Shown: in pieces, positions 1 to 5,823 of the stretch
Layout of the letters: each line of letters opens with the position of its first letter
Numbering within the stretch: position 1 is the first letter of the stretch
Origin: Verrucomicrobia subdivision 3 bacterium UBA7542
GTDB lineage: Bacteria; Verrucomicrobiota; Verrucomicrobiia; Limisphaerales; UBA11358
Length of the DNA: 13,699 nucleotides
Assembly (NCBI GenBank): GCA_002479245.1
Contig: DLMG01000413.1
Span: 1 to 13,699, forward strand
Reading direction: 5' to 3'
Notes under the pieces: generated by a model
Seen by the model: the letters and a program-made list of their open reading frames with translations, nothing else
Told to the model about the DNA's origin: nothing
Databases searched by the model: none
Made by a program: the position numbers and the translations under genes

Positions 1-2381
1 TTTTCGAGCAAATCGAAGATCTCATTCGCCTTTTTTTCCGTGATCTGATTTTTCTCCTTGCAGCCCTTGACGAAAATGGCGCGTTGCTTGGCCATTTCCT
101 CCCGCTTTTTTTTACCCATGGCGCGCCGGAGCAAATCTGCGTTACCAAGCGTAAAACCGGCCAGCACCTGCGTCGCCTGCATCACCTGCTCCTGGTAAAT
201 CAAAATGCCGTAGGTTTCGCGCGCGATCGGTTCGAGCAACGGATGTTCGTATTCAATCTTCACCTCGCCGTGGCGGCGCTTGATGAATTCAGGAATCAGC
301 TCCATCGGGCCAGGGCGATAAAGCGCGACCAGTGCCGTGATGTGCTCGACGGAACTGATTTGAAACTTGCGGCACAAATCGCGCATCCCGCCGGATTCCA
401 ACTGAAACACGCCGAGTGTTTCCGCCCGATTGAGCAGGTCATAGGTTTTTTGGTCATCGAGCGGCAGATGATCAATCGGCACTTCAATGCCGTGCGTGCG
501 CTTGACCATTTCGCATGTGTTGCGGATGACGGTGAGCGTCTTCAGGCCGAGAAAATCCATTTTCAGCAGGCCGAGCTCGCCGACGGGATTCATCGCGTAT
601 TGCGTGACGAGCGTGCCGCTTTCGTCCTGCTTGAGCGGCAGCAGATTCACCAGCGGCTGGTCGCCGATGACAACGCCGGCGGCGTGAACGGAGGCGTTGC
701 GCGTGATGTCTTCCAGGATGAGCGCGGTGTCAATCAGCTCGCGCGTGACCTCCTCGGTTTCGTAGGCCTTCTTGAATTCCGGCGACTGCTTGAGCGCCTT
801 CGTCAGGTCCATTTTCAGATCAAACGGAATCATCTTCGCCAGGCGGTCGCACTCACCGTAGCTCAAACCCATCACGCGCCCCACGTCGCGCACGACGGAT
901 TTCGCGCCCATCGTGCCGAACGTGATGATTTGCGCGACGGAATCGCGGCCGTATTTCTCGCGGACATACTCGATGACATCGGCGCGCCGGTCGTCCGCAA
1001 AATCAATGTCAATATCCGGCGGGTTGACGCGCTCGGGATTAAGGAACCGCTCAAACAGCAGGCCGTAGCGGATCGGATCTACGTTGGAAATCTCCAGCAG
1101 GTAGGTGACAATCGAACCGGCGGCGGAACCGCGCGCGACACAGGCAATGCCGTGTTCGTGACCGTAGCGGATGAAATCGCCGACGATGAGAAAGTAACTG
1201 ATAAAACCGGTTTTCTCGATGACCGTGAGTTCAAGTTTCAACCGGTCCATCACGGCTTTGATGGCAGCAACCACGGCGGGGTCGTGTAACGTGCCGCCGG
1301 CATCTTGCCGGCGGGTTTGTTCTTTTGAAGATGGTTTTGCCGGCAAGATGCCGGCAGCACGTTCATACGTTGGCAACCGCTTTGGATCGTCAATCCCTTC
1401 AACGACGAATTCCTTCCCCTCGGCCCTGGCGTGAATCGTATAGCGGCGGAACAATCCTTCCGCGATCAATTTGTGCAGATAGCCTTCGCGTGTGAAATGT
1501 TCCGGCGGCGCAAAAACCGGGAAATGCAATTTGCCAAAATCAATCTCCAGGTTGCACTTCTCAGCGACTTCGAGCGTGTTATTCACCGCCTCGGGCGTGT
1601 CGGCAAAGCGCGCCTTCATTTCCTCCGCCGTGCGCAGATAAAACTGCTCCGGCTCGTAGCGCATCCGCTTCGTGTCAGCAAGCTGCGCCTGCGTGCCGAT
1701 GCAAATCAGGCAATCGTGCGCGTGCGAATGGCTTTTCTCGATGTAATGAACGTCATTCGTCGCGACGAGTTTGAGGCCAAATTCCTTTGCCCACGAGATG
1801 AGGTGCTTGTTGACCTTCGCTTGCTCCGCGATGCCGTGGTTTTGCAGTTCGAGGTAAAAATTCTCCGGGCCGAGCGTCTGCTTGAACCAATCCACCGCGG
1901 CGCGCGCCTTGTCCAACTGGTCTTTGAGGATCCAATCCGGGATTTCGCTCGCGAGACAGCCGGACATTGCGATCAAGCCTTCCTTGTGCGTGGCCAGGAT
2001 TTCCTTGTCGATGCGCGGCTTGTAATAATAGCCCTCCAGGTGCGCGGCGGTGGTGAGCTTGATGAGATTTTTGTAGCCGGTCTCATCCTTGGCCAGCAGT
2101 CCCAGATGATGATAAACATCGCGCCCGCCGCTGCTGGTTTTCTTTTCCAGCCGGCTGCCGGGCGCAACATAAACCTCACAGCCGATGATGGGCTTGATGC
2201 CTTTTTCGCGCGCCGCCTTGTAAAAATCAATGACGCCGTGCATCGCACCGTGGTCGGTGATGGCGAGCGCGGGGAATTTTAGTTCATGCGCCTTGTCCAC
2301 CAGCCGGTCCAGACGGCAGGCGCCATCGAGCAACGAATACTCGGTGTGCAGATGCAAATGGACAAAATCGGCGTGCGACAT
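1..2381 (-). CDS. dnaE: DNA polymerase III alpha subunit, 5' part (C-terminus beyond left edge)
   Basis: This is the catalytic subunit of the replicative DNA polymerase, in the C-family. The first 793 codons are present and the rest lies off the left edge. The N-terminal PHP domain (about residues 5-290) opens with VHLHLHTEYSLLDG and continues with TDHG (H44), GCEVY (E69), YHH (about 91), SGCL and NDVHY. All expected metal-ligand positions therefore appear present, unlike in E. coli DnaE, which suggests intrinsic Zn-dependent 3'-5' proofreading as in Thermus (inference). The polymerase core follows, with ARGSAAGS, PPDIDIDF (D458 and D460, matching E. coli D401/D403), SQ/AQIITFGTMGAKSVVRDVGRV, and KMDFLGL (D609, matching E. 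coli D555). Residues 341-364 are encoded by an in-frame 72-bp palindromic element lying between the PHP domain and the palm. The ATG at 2381 fits the usual family N-terminus, and no clear Shine-Dalgarno precedes it. The frame is open throughout. Confidence 0.97.
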   Translation of the reverse strand, partial: MSHADFVHLHLHTEYSLLDGACRLDRLVDKAHELKFPALAITDHGAMHGVIDFYKAAREKGIKPIIGCEVYVAPGSRLEKKTSSGGRDVYHHLGLLAKDETGYKNLIKLTTAAHLEGYYYKPRIDKEILATHKEGLIAMSGCLASEIPDWILKDQLDKARAAVDWFKQTLGPENFYLELQNHGIAEQAKVNKHLISWAKEFGLKLVATNDVHYIEKSHSHAHDCLICIGTQAQLADTKRMRYEPEQFYLRTAEEMKARFADTPEAVNNTLEVAEKCNLEIDFGKLHFPVFAPPEHFTREGYLHKLIAEGLFRRYTIHARAEGKEFVVEGIDDPKRLPTYERAAGILPAKPSSKEQTRRQDAGGTLHDPAVVAAIKAVMDRLKLELTVIEKTGFISYFLIVGDFIRYGHEHGIACVARGSAAGSIVTYLLEISNVDPIRYGLLFERFLNPERVNPPDIDIDFADDRRADVIEYVREKYGRDSVAQIITFGTMGAKSVVRDVGRVMGLSYGECDRLAKMIPFDLKMDLTKALKQSPEFKKAYETEEVTRELIDTALILEDITRNASVHAAGVVIGDQPLVNLLPLKQDESGTLVTQYAMNPVGELGLLKMDFLGLKTLTVIRNTCEMVKRTHGIEVPIDHLPLDDQKTYDLLNRAETLGVFQLESGGMRDLCRKFQISSVEHITALVALYRPGPMELIPEFIKRRHGEVKIEYEHPLLEPIARETYGILIYQEQVMQATQVLAGFTLGNADLLRRAMGKKKREEMAKQRAIFVKGCKEKNQITEKKANEIFDLLE
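1290..1361. repeat. 72-bp palindromic element inserted in frame in dnaE
   Basis: Two 24-nt arms (1290-1313 and 1338-1361) are near-perfect inverted copies, with two mismatches, around a 24-nt centre. Each arm carries the core GCCGGCATCTTGCCGGC or its complement, which is itself close to palindromic. The element is exactly 24 codons. In the dnaE frame it contains no stop and encodes peptides beginning RAAGILPA and ending RRQDAGGT. Five of its six frames are stop-free; one plus-strand frame has a TGA near the centre. The flanking DnaE sequence aligns with the normal family directly on both sides, so the element looks like an insertion. From memory, this core motif recurs as a dispersed repeat in Verrucomicrobiota genomes. 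That recall has not been checked here. Confidence 0.9.
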
Positions 2382-2436
2382 GCCGACAAGTTACCGTTCG
2401 CCACGGCATCCGCGCAAGGCAGGGATGTTCACACGA

Positions 2437-2661
2437 TTATTTTGCAGCCCATGCTCCGGCCTGCTTGCGAACTTCATCAATGGAAACCCCTTTGCCGGCA
2501 TCAATATCGCGGACGGCTTCATCCAGCGAGCGCAGCAGGCGTTGTTCTTCCTGCGCGGTCAGTTCCGGCTCGCTTTGAGAATTGAGCCAGAGTTGCAAAG
2601 CCTTCCGTTCGCGGTTCGGAAGCTGGGCGACGGCGTCTTGAATTTCAACCAGCGTGTTCAT
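2437..2661 (-). CDS. Small antitoxin-like protein (addiction-module type), no adjacent cognate toxin
   Basis: The predicted protein has 74 residues. An N-terminal helical segment (MNTLVEIQDAVAQLPNRER) is of the kind found in small plasmid-addiction antitoxins. A charged middle follows, and then a C-terminal stretch around DIDAGKGVSIDEVRKQ that resembles the toxin-wrapping end of RelB/ParD-type or 'putative addiction module component' proteins. It lies 74 bp downstream of the MazF-like toxin gene and on the same strand. No RelE/ParE-type toxin follows before dnaE, whose start is 56 bp downstream. It may be an orphan antitoxin, a remnant of a second module, or a third component co-transcribed with the toxin pair. 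No Shine-Dalgarno is visible upstream of the ATG. The family assignment is tentative; that it is a real small gene is fairly likely from its protein-like composition and spacing. Confidence 0.65.
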   Translation of the reverse strand: MNTLVEIQDAVAQLPNRERKALQLWLNSQSEPELTAQEEQRLLRSLDEAVRDIDAGKGVSIDEVRKQAGAWAAK

Positions 2662-2735
2662 GGCAGCGGAAAACTACCGCGCCGTTCCCATTTTGGAGAA
2701 AGGCAGGTTGATTCCCGGTCGTTTGTAACGTGTCT

Positions 2736-3071
2736 TCAACCTTTTTGAATCATCCGCACGACGGCATCGCGGACAGCGGAGAATTTTCCAGGCTGCAACT
2801 CTCCGGCTTGTCCGGCAACGAGGCTGGTGTGAGCGGTGAAAAGCTTGCCCGGGCGCGCGTAACTGGCCAGGCGAAGTGAACCGCGCACGAAATCAGCGGC
2901 ATCCAAAGGAACAGCCCGGCTGTCGCCGTAAGATTTGCTCGTTATCTGGCAGAGAATCCAATCGCCACGTCCGGCTTCCGCAAGCACCACCGCCGGGCGC
3001 AGCTTGGACGCGGTGAGATCGGAGAAGGGAAAATGAACTATGACGACTTGCCCGGCTGTAAATATGCCCAT
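2736..3071 (-). CDS. MazF/PemK-family toxin (type II toxin-antitoxin)
   Basis: This 111-residue protein has the length and fold signature of MazF/PemK/CcdB-like endoribonuclease toxins, which cleave mRNA and arrest growth. The N-terminus contains GQVVIVHFPFSDL followed by SKLRPAVVL, the family hallmark with its conserved Arg-Pro. A central QITSK segment corresponds to the next conserved strand. A strong AGGAGG-like ribosome site (plus-strand 3079-3083) sits 7 nt upstream of the ATG at 3071. The start overlaps the last 34 bp of the upstream antitoxin-like gene, a usual antitoxin-first arrangement that couples translation. The exact RNA target cannot be predicted. The family call is confident; toxicity is inferred from the family. 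Confidence 0.88.
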   Translation of the reverse strand: MGIFTAGQVVIVHFPFSDLTASKLRPAVVLAEAGRGDWILCQITSKSYGDSRAVPLDAADFVRGSLRLASYARPGKLFTAHTSLVAGQAGELQPGKFSAVRDAVVRMIQKG

Positions 3072-3256
3072 GCAGCGTCCTCCTCAGCGCGATTCCAATC
3101 CTCGGCCAGCGCCGCCTCGCTCAACAGCGCGGTGTCATGCACGGTCGGAGCTTCCTCAAGAATCGTGACCAGCGCGCGGCGCGGCGATAACACCTGCACC
3201 GGCTCAACCAAGTGCACTTCACCATTCGTCTCAATGATGGCTTCGACTGTTTTCAT
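3038..3256 (-). CDS. Antitoxin-like partner of the MazF/PemK toxin
   Basis: The predicted protein has 72 residues and starts with MKTVEAIIETNGEVHLVEPV, a short beta-rich segment of the type seen in small proteins encoded just upstream of MazF/PemK toxins. The acidic C-terminal half (ALAEDWNRAEEDAAWAYL) would suit wrapping around a basic toxin. The stop lies inside the toxin gene, giving a 34-bp overlap. The frame stays open farther upstream to 3385, but the ATG at 3256 is preferred. It gives a family-like start, and the upstream extension reads through the inverted and direct repeats of the presumed promoter. The role as antitoxin is inferred mainly from size, position and overlap. Confidence 0.78.
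   Translation of the reverse strand: MKTVEAIIETNGEVHLVEPVQVLSPRRALVTILEEAPTVHDTALLSEAALAEDWNRAEEDAAWAYLQPGKSS
3079..3083 (-). promoter_or_regulatory. Strong Shine-Dalgarno of the toxin gene
   Basis: The minus strand reads GAGGAGGACGCTGC directly before the toxin ATG, leaving 7 nt between GGAGG and the start codon. It lies within the antitoxin-like gene. It stands out because most genes in this window lack a recognisable Shine-Dalgarno. Confidence 0.7.
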
Positions 3257-3257
3257 C

Positions 3258-3374
3258 CTGCCAGAACTGTAACTCCATCGGCCGCATCTGCAAAGAGCAA
3301 TTCTTTCGCGAGGCCGTAAAAGGGTCATTTTTCCGACAAATTCTGGCAGCGGATAAATGGGGGATTTCCGACAA
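3258..3374. promoter_or_regulatory. Candidate operator/promoter region of the toxin-antitoxin genes
   Basis: A perfect 9-bp inverted repeat, CTGCCAGAA (3258-3266) and TTCTGGCAG (3342-3350), starts 2 bp upstream of the antitoxin ATG. A perfect 10-bp direct repeat TTTCCGACAA occurs at 3331-3340 and 3365-3374. On the minus strand the direct repeat reads TTGTCGGAAA, whose TTGTCG could serve as a -35-like box, but no convincing -10 box was found. Type II antitoxins commonly repress their own promoter through such repeats. The repeats are seen directly; the operator role is inference. Confidence 0.4.
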
Positions 3375-3423
3375 TACCAAGACACAAAGTTTTGGAAAAG
3401 CCGGACAAGTTTCCTAAACCAAT

Positions 3424-3446
3424 GCGGCGGTCTGCCGACCCGCCGC
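3424..3446. repeat. GC-rich palindrome downstream of the aminotransferase gene
   Basis: GCGGCGG (3424-3430) and CCGCCGC (3440-3446) form a perfect 7-bp stem with a 9-nt loop. The left arm and loop share the string GCGGCGGTCTGC with the repeat at 4728-4798, so both probably belong to one dispersed repeat family. No T-run follows on either strand, so it is not an obvious intrinsic terminator. Confidence 0.6.
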
Positions 3447-3523
3447 TACGCAGCCACTAGGCGGGTTTCCATCCGAAAGCCAAGTTCGTGAAGCATGGCC
3501 TGATAACTTTCCAATTCGGCCAA
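3446..3523 (-). other. Short open stretch of protein-like sequence, possible gene remnant
   Basis: Within the gap 3386-3551 one minus-strand frame from a TTG (3523) to TAG (3446) encodes 25 residues. Its sequence, LAELESYQAMLHELGF then RMETRLVAA, looks like a real amphipathic helix. A stop immediately precedes it and the frame ends inside the GC-rich palindrome. It could be the tail of a lost gene, part of a longer dispersed repeat, or chance. No function is proposed. Confidence 0.2.
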
Positions 3524-3551
3524 TCATTTTCGTTCCGCTGACGGCGCTTGC

Positions 3552-4667
3552 TCACTTATTGTTCTTGAAGAAATCCTTGATGACGGCGGCCACGCGTTGG
3601 ATTTGCGGGTCGGTCAATTCAGGGAAAATCGGCAGGCTGAGGCATTCGCGCGCGGCTTTTTCGGCAACGGGGAAAGCGCCGGGTTGGTGGCCGAGACTGG
3701 TGTAACACTTCTGCAGGTGCAACGGCACCGGGTAATGCAATGCGCAACCAACACCATTGGCTTCGAGATGTTTCTTCAAATCATCGCGGCGCGGATGGCG
3801 CACCACGTAGAGATGATAAGCGCTTTCGGCCCAGGCTGCCTCGCGCGGCAGTTGCAGCGGCGTGTCCGCCAGCAGTTCGTGATAGCGATGGGCCACGCGG
3901 CGGCGTTCCGCCGTCCATTTCGCCAGATGTTTCAGCTTCACGCCGAGCACCGCGCCTTGAATGCCTTCCATGCGGTAATTGTATCCAACTTCGTCATGAT
4001 AATAGCGCACGGTGGAACCGTGCTCGCGCAAGGCGCGGGCGCGTTTGTCAAAAGCGGCGTTGTTGGTCAACAGCGCGCCGCCTTCGCCGCAGGCCCCGAG
4101 GTTTTTGCCGGGATAAAAACTGAAGCAGGAAATTTCGCCGAACGGACCAACGATTTTGCCCTTGTATTTCGCGCCGTGCGATTGCGCGGTGTCTTCGACG
4201 AGCGGCAATTTATGTTTGCGGCAGATCGCCAGGATCGGATCAAGATCGAACGGATGGCCGTAAAGATGCACGGGCATGACGGCTTTGGTGCGCGGCGTTA
4301 TGGCGCGTTCGACCAGCTTCGGGTCGAGATTGAAGGTGGCGTCGTCAGCGTCCACAAAGACCGGCTTCGCGCCGACGTAGGAAATCGCCCAACTCGTGGC
4401 GACAAACGTGAACGGCGTGGTGATGACCTCGTCGCCGGGGCCGATGCCGAGCAGCAGCATGGCCACGTGCAACGCCGAGGTGCCGCTGTTGAACCCGACG
4501 CAATGTTCCGCGCCGATGAATTTGGCGAAGTCCTTTTCAAACTGCGCCACGTCGGGGCCGAGGCAAAAGGAGCAATTGTCAATCGTCCGCGCGATGGCGG
4601 CATCAAGGTCCTTGCGCAGCGGGCGCAATTGCGCCGCGAGGTCGAGATAGGGAATTTTGTCATTCAT
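3552..4667 (-). CDS. PLP-dependent nucleotide-sugar aminotransferase (DegT/DnrJ/EryC1/StrS family)
   Basis: This 371-residue cytoplasmic enzyme would transfer an amino group, usually from glutamate, to a keto-sugar nucleotide, producing an amino sugar donor for surface glycans. It opens with IPYLDLAAQ, as in WbpE/FdtB-type enzymes. Visible motifs are GFNSGTSALH (about 58-67), GDEVITTPFTFVATSW (about 78-93), the cofactor-binding LVEDTAQSHGA (D159) and SFYPGKNLGACGEGG, whose K188 should form the Schiff base with PLP. HYPVPLHLQ and LSLPIFPELT near the C-terminus are typical of sugar aminotransferases. An upstream ATG at 4712 gives 15 extra residues unlike the family, so 4667 is preferred; a weak GGTGA lies just before it. 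It follows the MsbA and GT9 genes on the same strand after a 139-bp gap. The sugar product cannot be read from sequence. Confidence 0.93.
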   Translation of the reverse strand: MNDKIPYLDLAAQLRPLRKDLDAAIARTIDNCSFCLGPDVAQFEKDFAKFIGAEHCVGFNSGTSALHVAMLLLGIGPGDEVITTPFTFVATSWAISYVGAKPVFVDADDATFNLDPKLVERAITPRTKAVMPVHLYGHPFDLDPILAICRKHKLPLVEDTAQSHGAKYKGKIVGPFGEISCFSFYPGKNLGACGEGGALLTNNAAFDKRARALREHGSTVRYYHDEVGYNYRMEGIQGAVLGVKLKHLAKWTAERRRVAHRYHELLADTPLQLPREAAWAESAYHLYVVRHPRRDDLKKHLEANGVGCALHYPVPLHLQKCYTSLGHQPGAFPVAEKAARECLSLPIFPELTDPQIQRVAAVIKDFFKNNK

Positions 4668-4727
4668 TTCACCATTGAAAATAATCCGGTTGCGCGGCGA
4701 CAAACAATCCAAATGTTCCGCGGTTTG

Positions 4728-4798
4728 TTGTAGCGGCGGTCTGCGACCGTCGCAATATGACCAGCGGAGACGGCGATGCTCATAGAGCGCTGCTACAA
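4728..4798. repeat. 71-bp imperfect inverted repeat between GT9 and aminotransferase genes
   Basis: The ends TTGTAGC (4728-4734) and GCTACAA (4792-4798) are perfect inverted copies. Pairing continues imperfectly inward for roughly 25 nt per arm (GGCGGTCTGCGACCGTCGC against the complement of GCGATGCTCATAGAGCGC). The left arm shares GCGGCGGTCTGC with the palindrome at 3424-3446. It fills about half of the 139-bp gap between two co-directional genes and contains no gene. It is probably a miniature dispersed palindrome that could fold in the transcript. Confidence 0.6.
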
Positions 4799-4806
4799 TC
4801 GAGTTA

Positions 4807-5823
4807 TCATCCCGGCGTTAAAATGTTTTGCAGGCTGGCCCAAACCTGTTCCGGTGAAATCGCCGCCAGACAATGATTCGCGCTTTGACAAACGCTTATG
4901 CCGGGACCGCAGGGACACGAACTCCCGATCAGGACGCGATGACGCGCGCCGATCGGCGCCCACCGTGCGGGGAAACTTGGGCCAAACAGCGCGATGGTCG
5001 GCACGCCCAGCCCGGCGGCAAAATGCAACGGTCCGGTGTCGCCGGAAATAAAAACTTCCGCTCGTTTCAACAACGCGAGAAACAAAGCCAGCTCGGGCAC
5101 GGGCGGCAATACCGGCGCGGAGGGGGCGAGTTTTTTTAATTCGTCCGTCAAAGATTGTTCGCGTGCGCCGGTCGCGGTGGTAAAGGCGAGCCGTTGCCCG
5201 GCGGCAAAGGCCCTTTCATAAAATGCCGCCCACTGCCGGACCGGCCATTGGCGATTCGGCTGGCTCGAAGCCATGTGACAAAGCACGGCGCGTTCCGGCA
5301 ACAATTTTGCCGCCGCCGCGTCCAGCGCCGGGTCGCTTTGAATCTCCGGTTCGAGCGGGCCGGGTGCGATGTCCCACGCGGAAAGCAGATTCATCATCCG
5401 TGCCGACTCGTGCTCCAGTTTGTTTTCCAGCACGACGCGCTGGTTGTAGCAAAACCGGCGGCCAAAAAATCCGCCGCGCTGCGCCCAGCCGAGCCGCCGG
5501 CGCGCGCCGATCAGAAAACCCAGGATGGCGCCGCGATCATTGCTGGCGAAATCCACCGAACGGTCGAAGCGTTCGCGGCGCAGCGCGCGGACCACCGGCC
5601 AGGTTTGGCCCAAGCTCGCGCTTCCGCGCCGGCGCGGCATCGGCCAGACACGGTCGAGCCACGGCAGATGCTGGAACAGCGGCGCAACCTCCTCCGGCAC
5701 CAGCAGATGTAATTCACCGTTCGGAAAGTGGCCGCGAATCGCCCGCAGCGCCGGGGTCATCAGCACCGCGTCGCCGAAGTATTTGAACTGGAGGGCGAGA
5801 ATTTTTTCGGGCCGCACATTCAC
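4807..5823 (-). CDS. GT9 glycosyltransferase (ADP-heptose:LPS heptosyltransferase-like)
   Basis: The 338-residue protein has the two-domain GT-B architecture of GT9 enzymes, which add heptose or related sugars to the lipopolysaccharide inner core. The N-terminal ILALQFKYFGDAVLMTPALR contains the conserved GD (D18, the position of the catalytic Asp in WaaC). The C-terminal donor-binding motif is ISGDTGPLHFAAGLGVP (about 259-275), followed by ALFGPS. In SSQPNRQWPVRQW, the position of the WaaC phosphate-binding Lys appears to be Arg191. A Cys cluster (C303, C305, C312, C318) near the C-terminus is common in this family. The start is GTG at 5823, overlapping the stop of the ABC transporter gene by 4 bp (GTGA), so the two are probably translationally coupled. 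Donor sugar is inferred from family and context only. Confidence 0.9.
   Translation of the reverse strand: MNVRPEKILALQFKYFGDAVLMTPALRAIRGHFPNGELHLLVPEEVAPLFQHLPWLDRVWPMPRRRGSASLGQTWPVVRALRRERFDRSVDFASNDRGAILGFLIGARRRLGWAQRGGFFGRRFCYNQRVVLENKLEHESARMMNLLSAWDIAPGPLEPEIQSDPALDAAAAKLLPERAVLCHMASSQPNRQWPVRQWAAFYERAFAAGQRLAFTTATGAREQSLTDELKKLAPSAPVLPPVPELALFLALLKRAEVFISGDTGPLHFAAGLGVPTIALFGPSFPARWAPIGARHRVLIGSSCPCGPGISVCQSANHCLAAISPEQVWASLQNILTPG

Noticed and set aside
1219..1434. Frameshift or assembly error in dnaE around the palindromic insertion
   Set aside because: Codon-by-codon reading shows the frame is the same on both sides and the insert is exactly 24 codons without a stop.
3257..3385. 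Longer 115-residue version of the antitoxin-like protein
   Set aside because: The extra residues come from the repeat-rich upstream region and have an unlikely composition. The short form begins with a normal antitoxin-like N-terminus.
3424..3446. Intrinsic terminator for the aminotransferase gene
   Set aside because: The stem is GC-rich but no T-run follows on either strand, and it lies over 100 bp beyond the stop.
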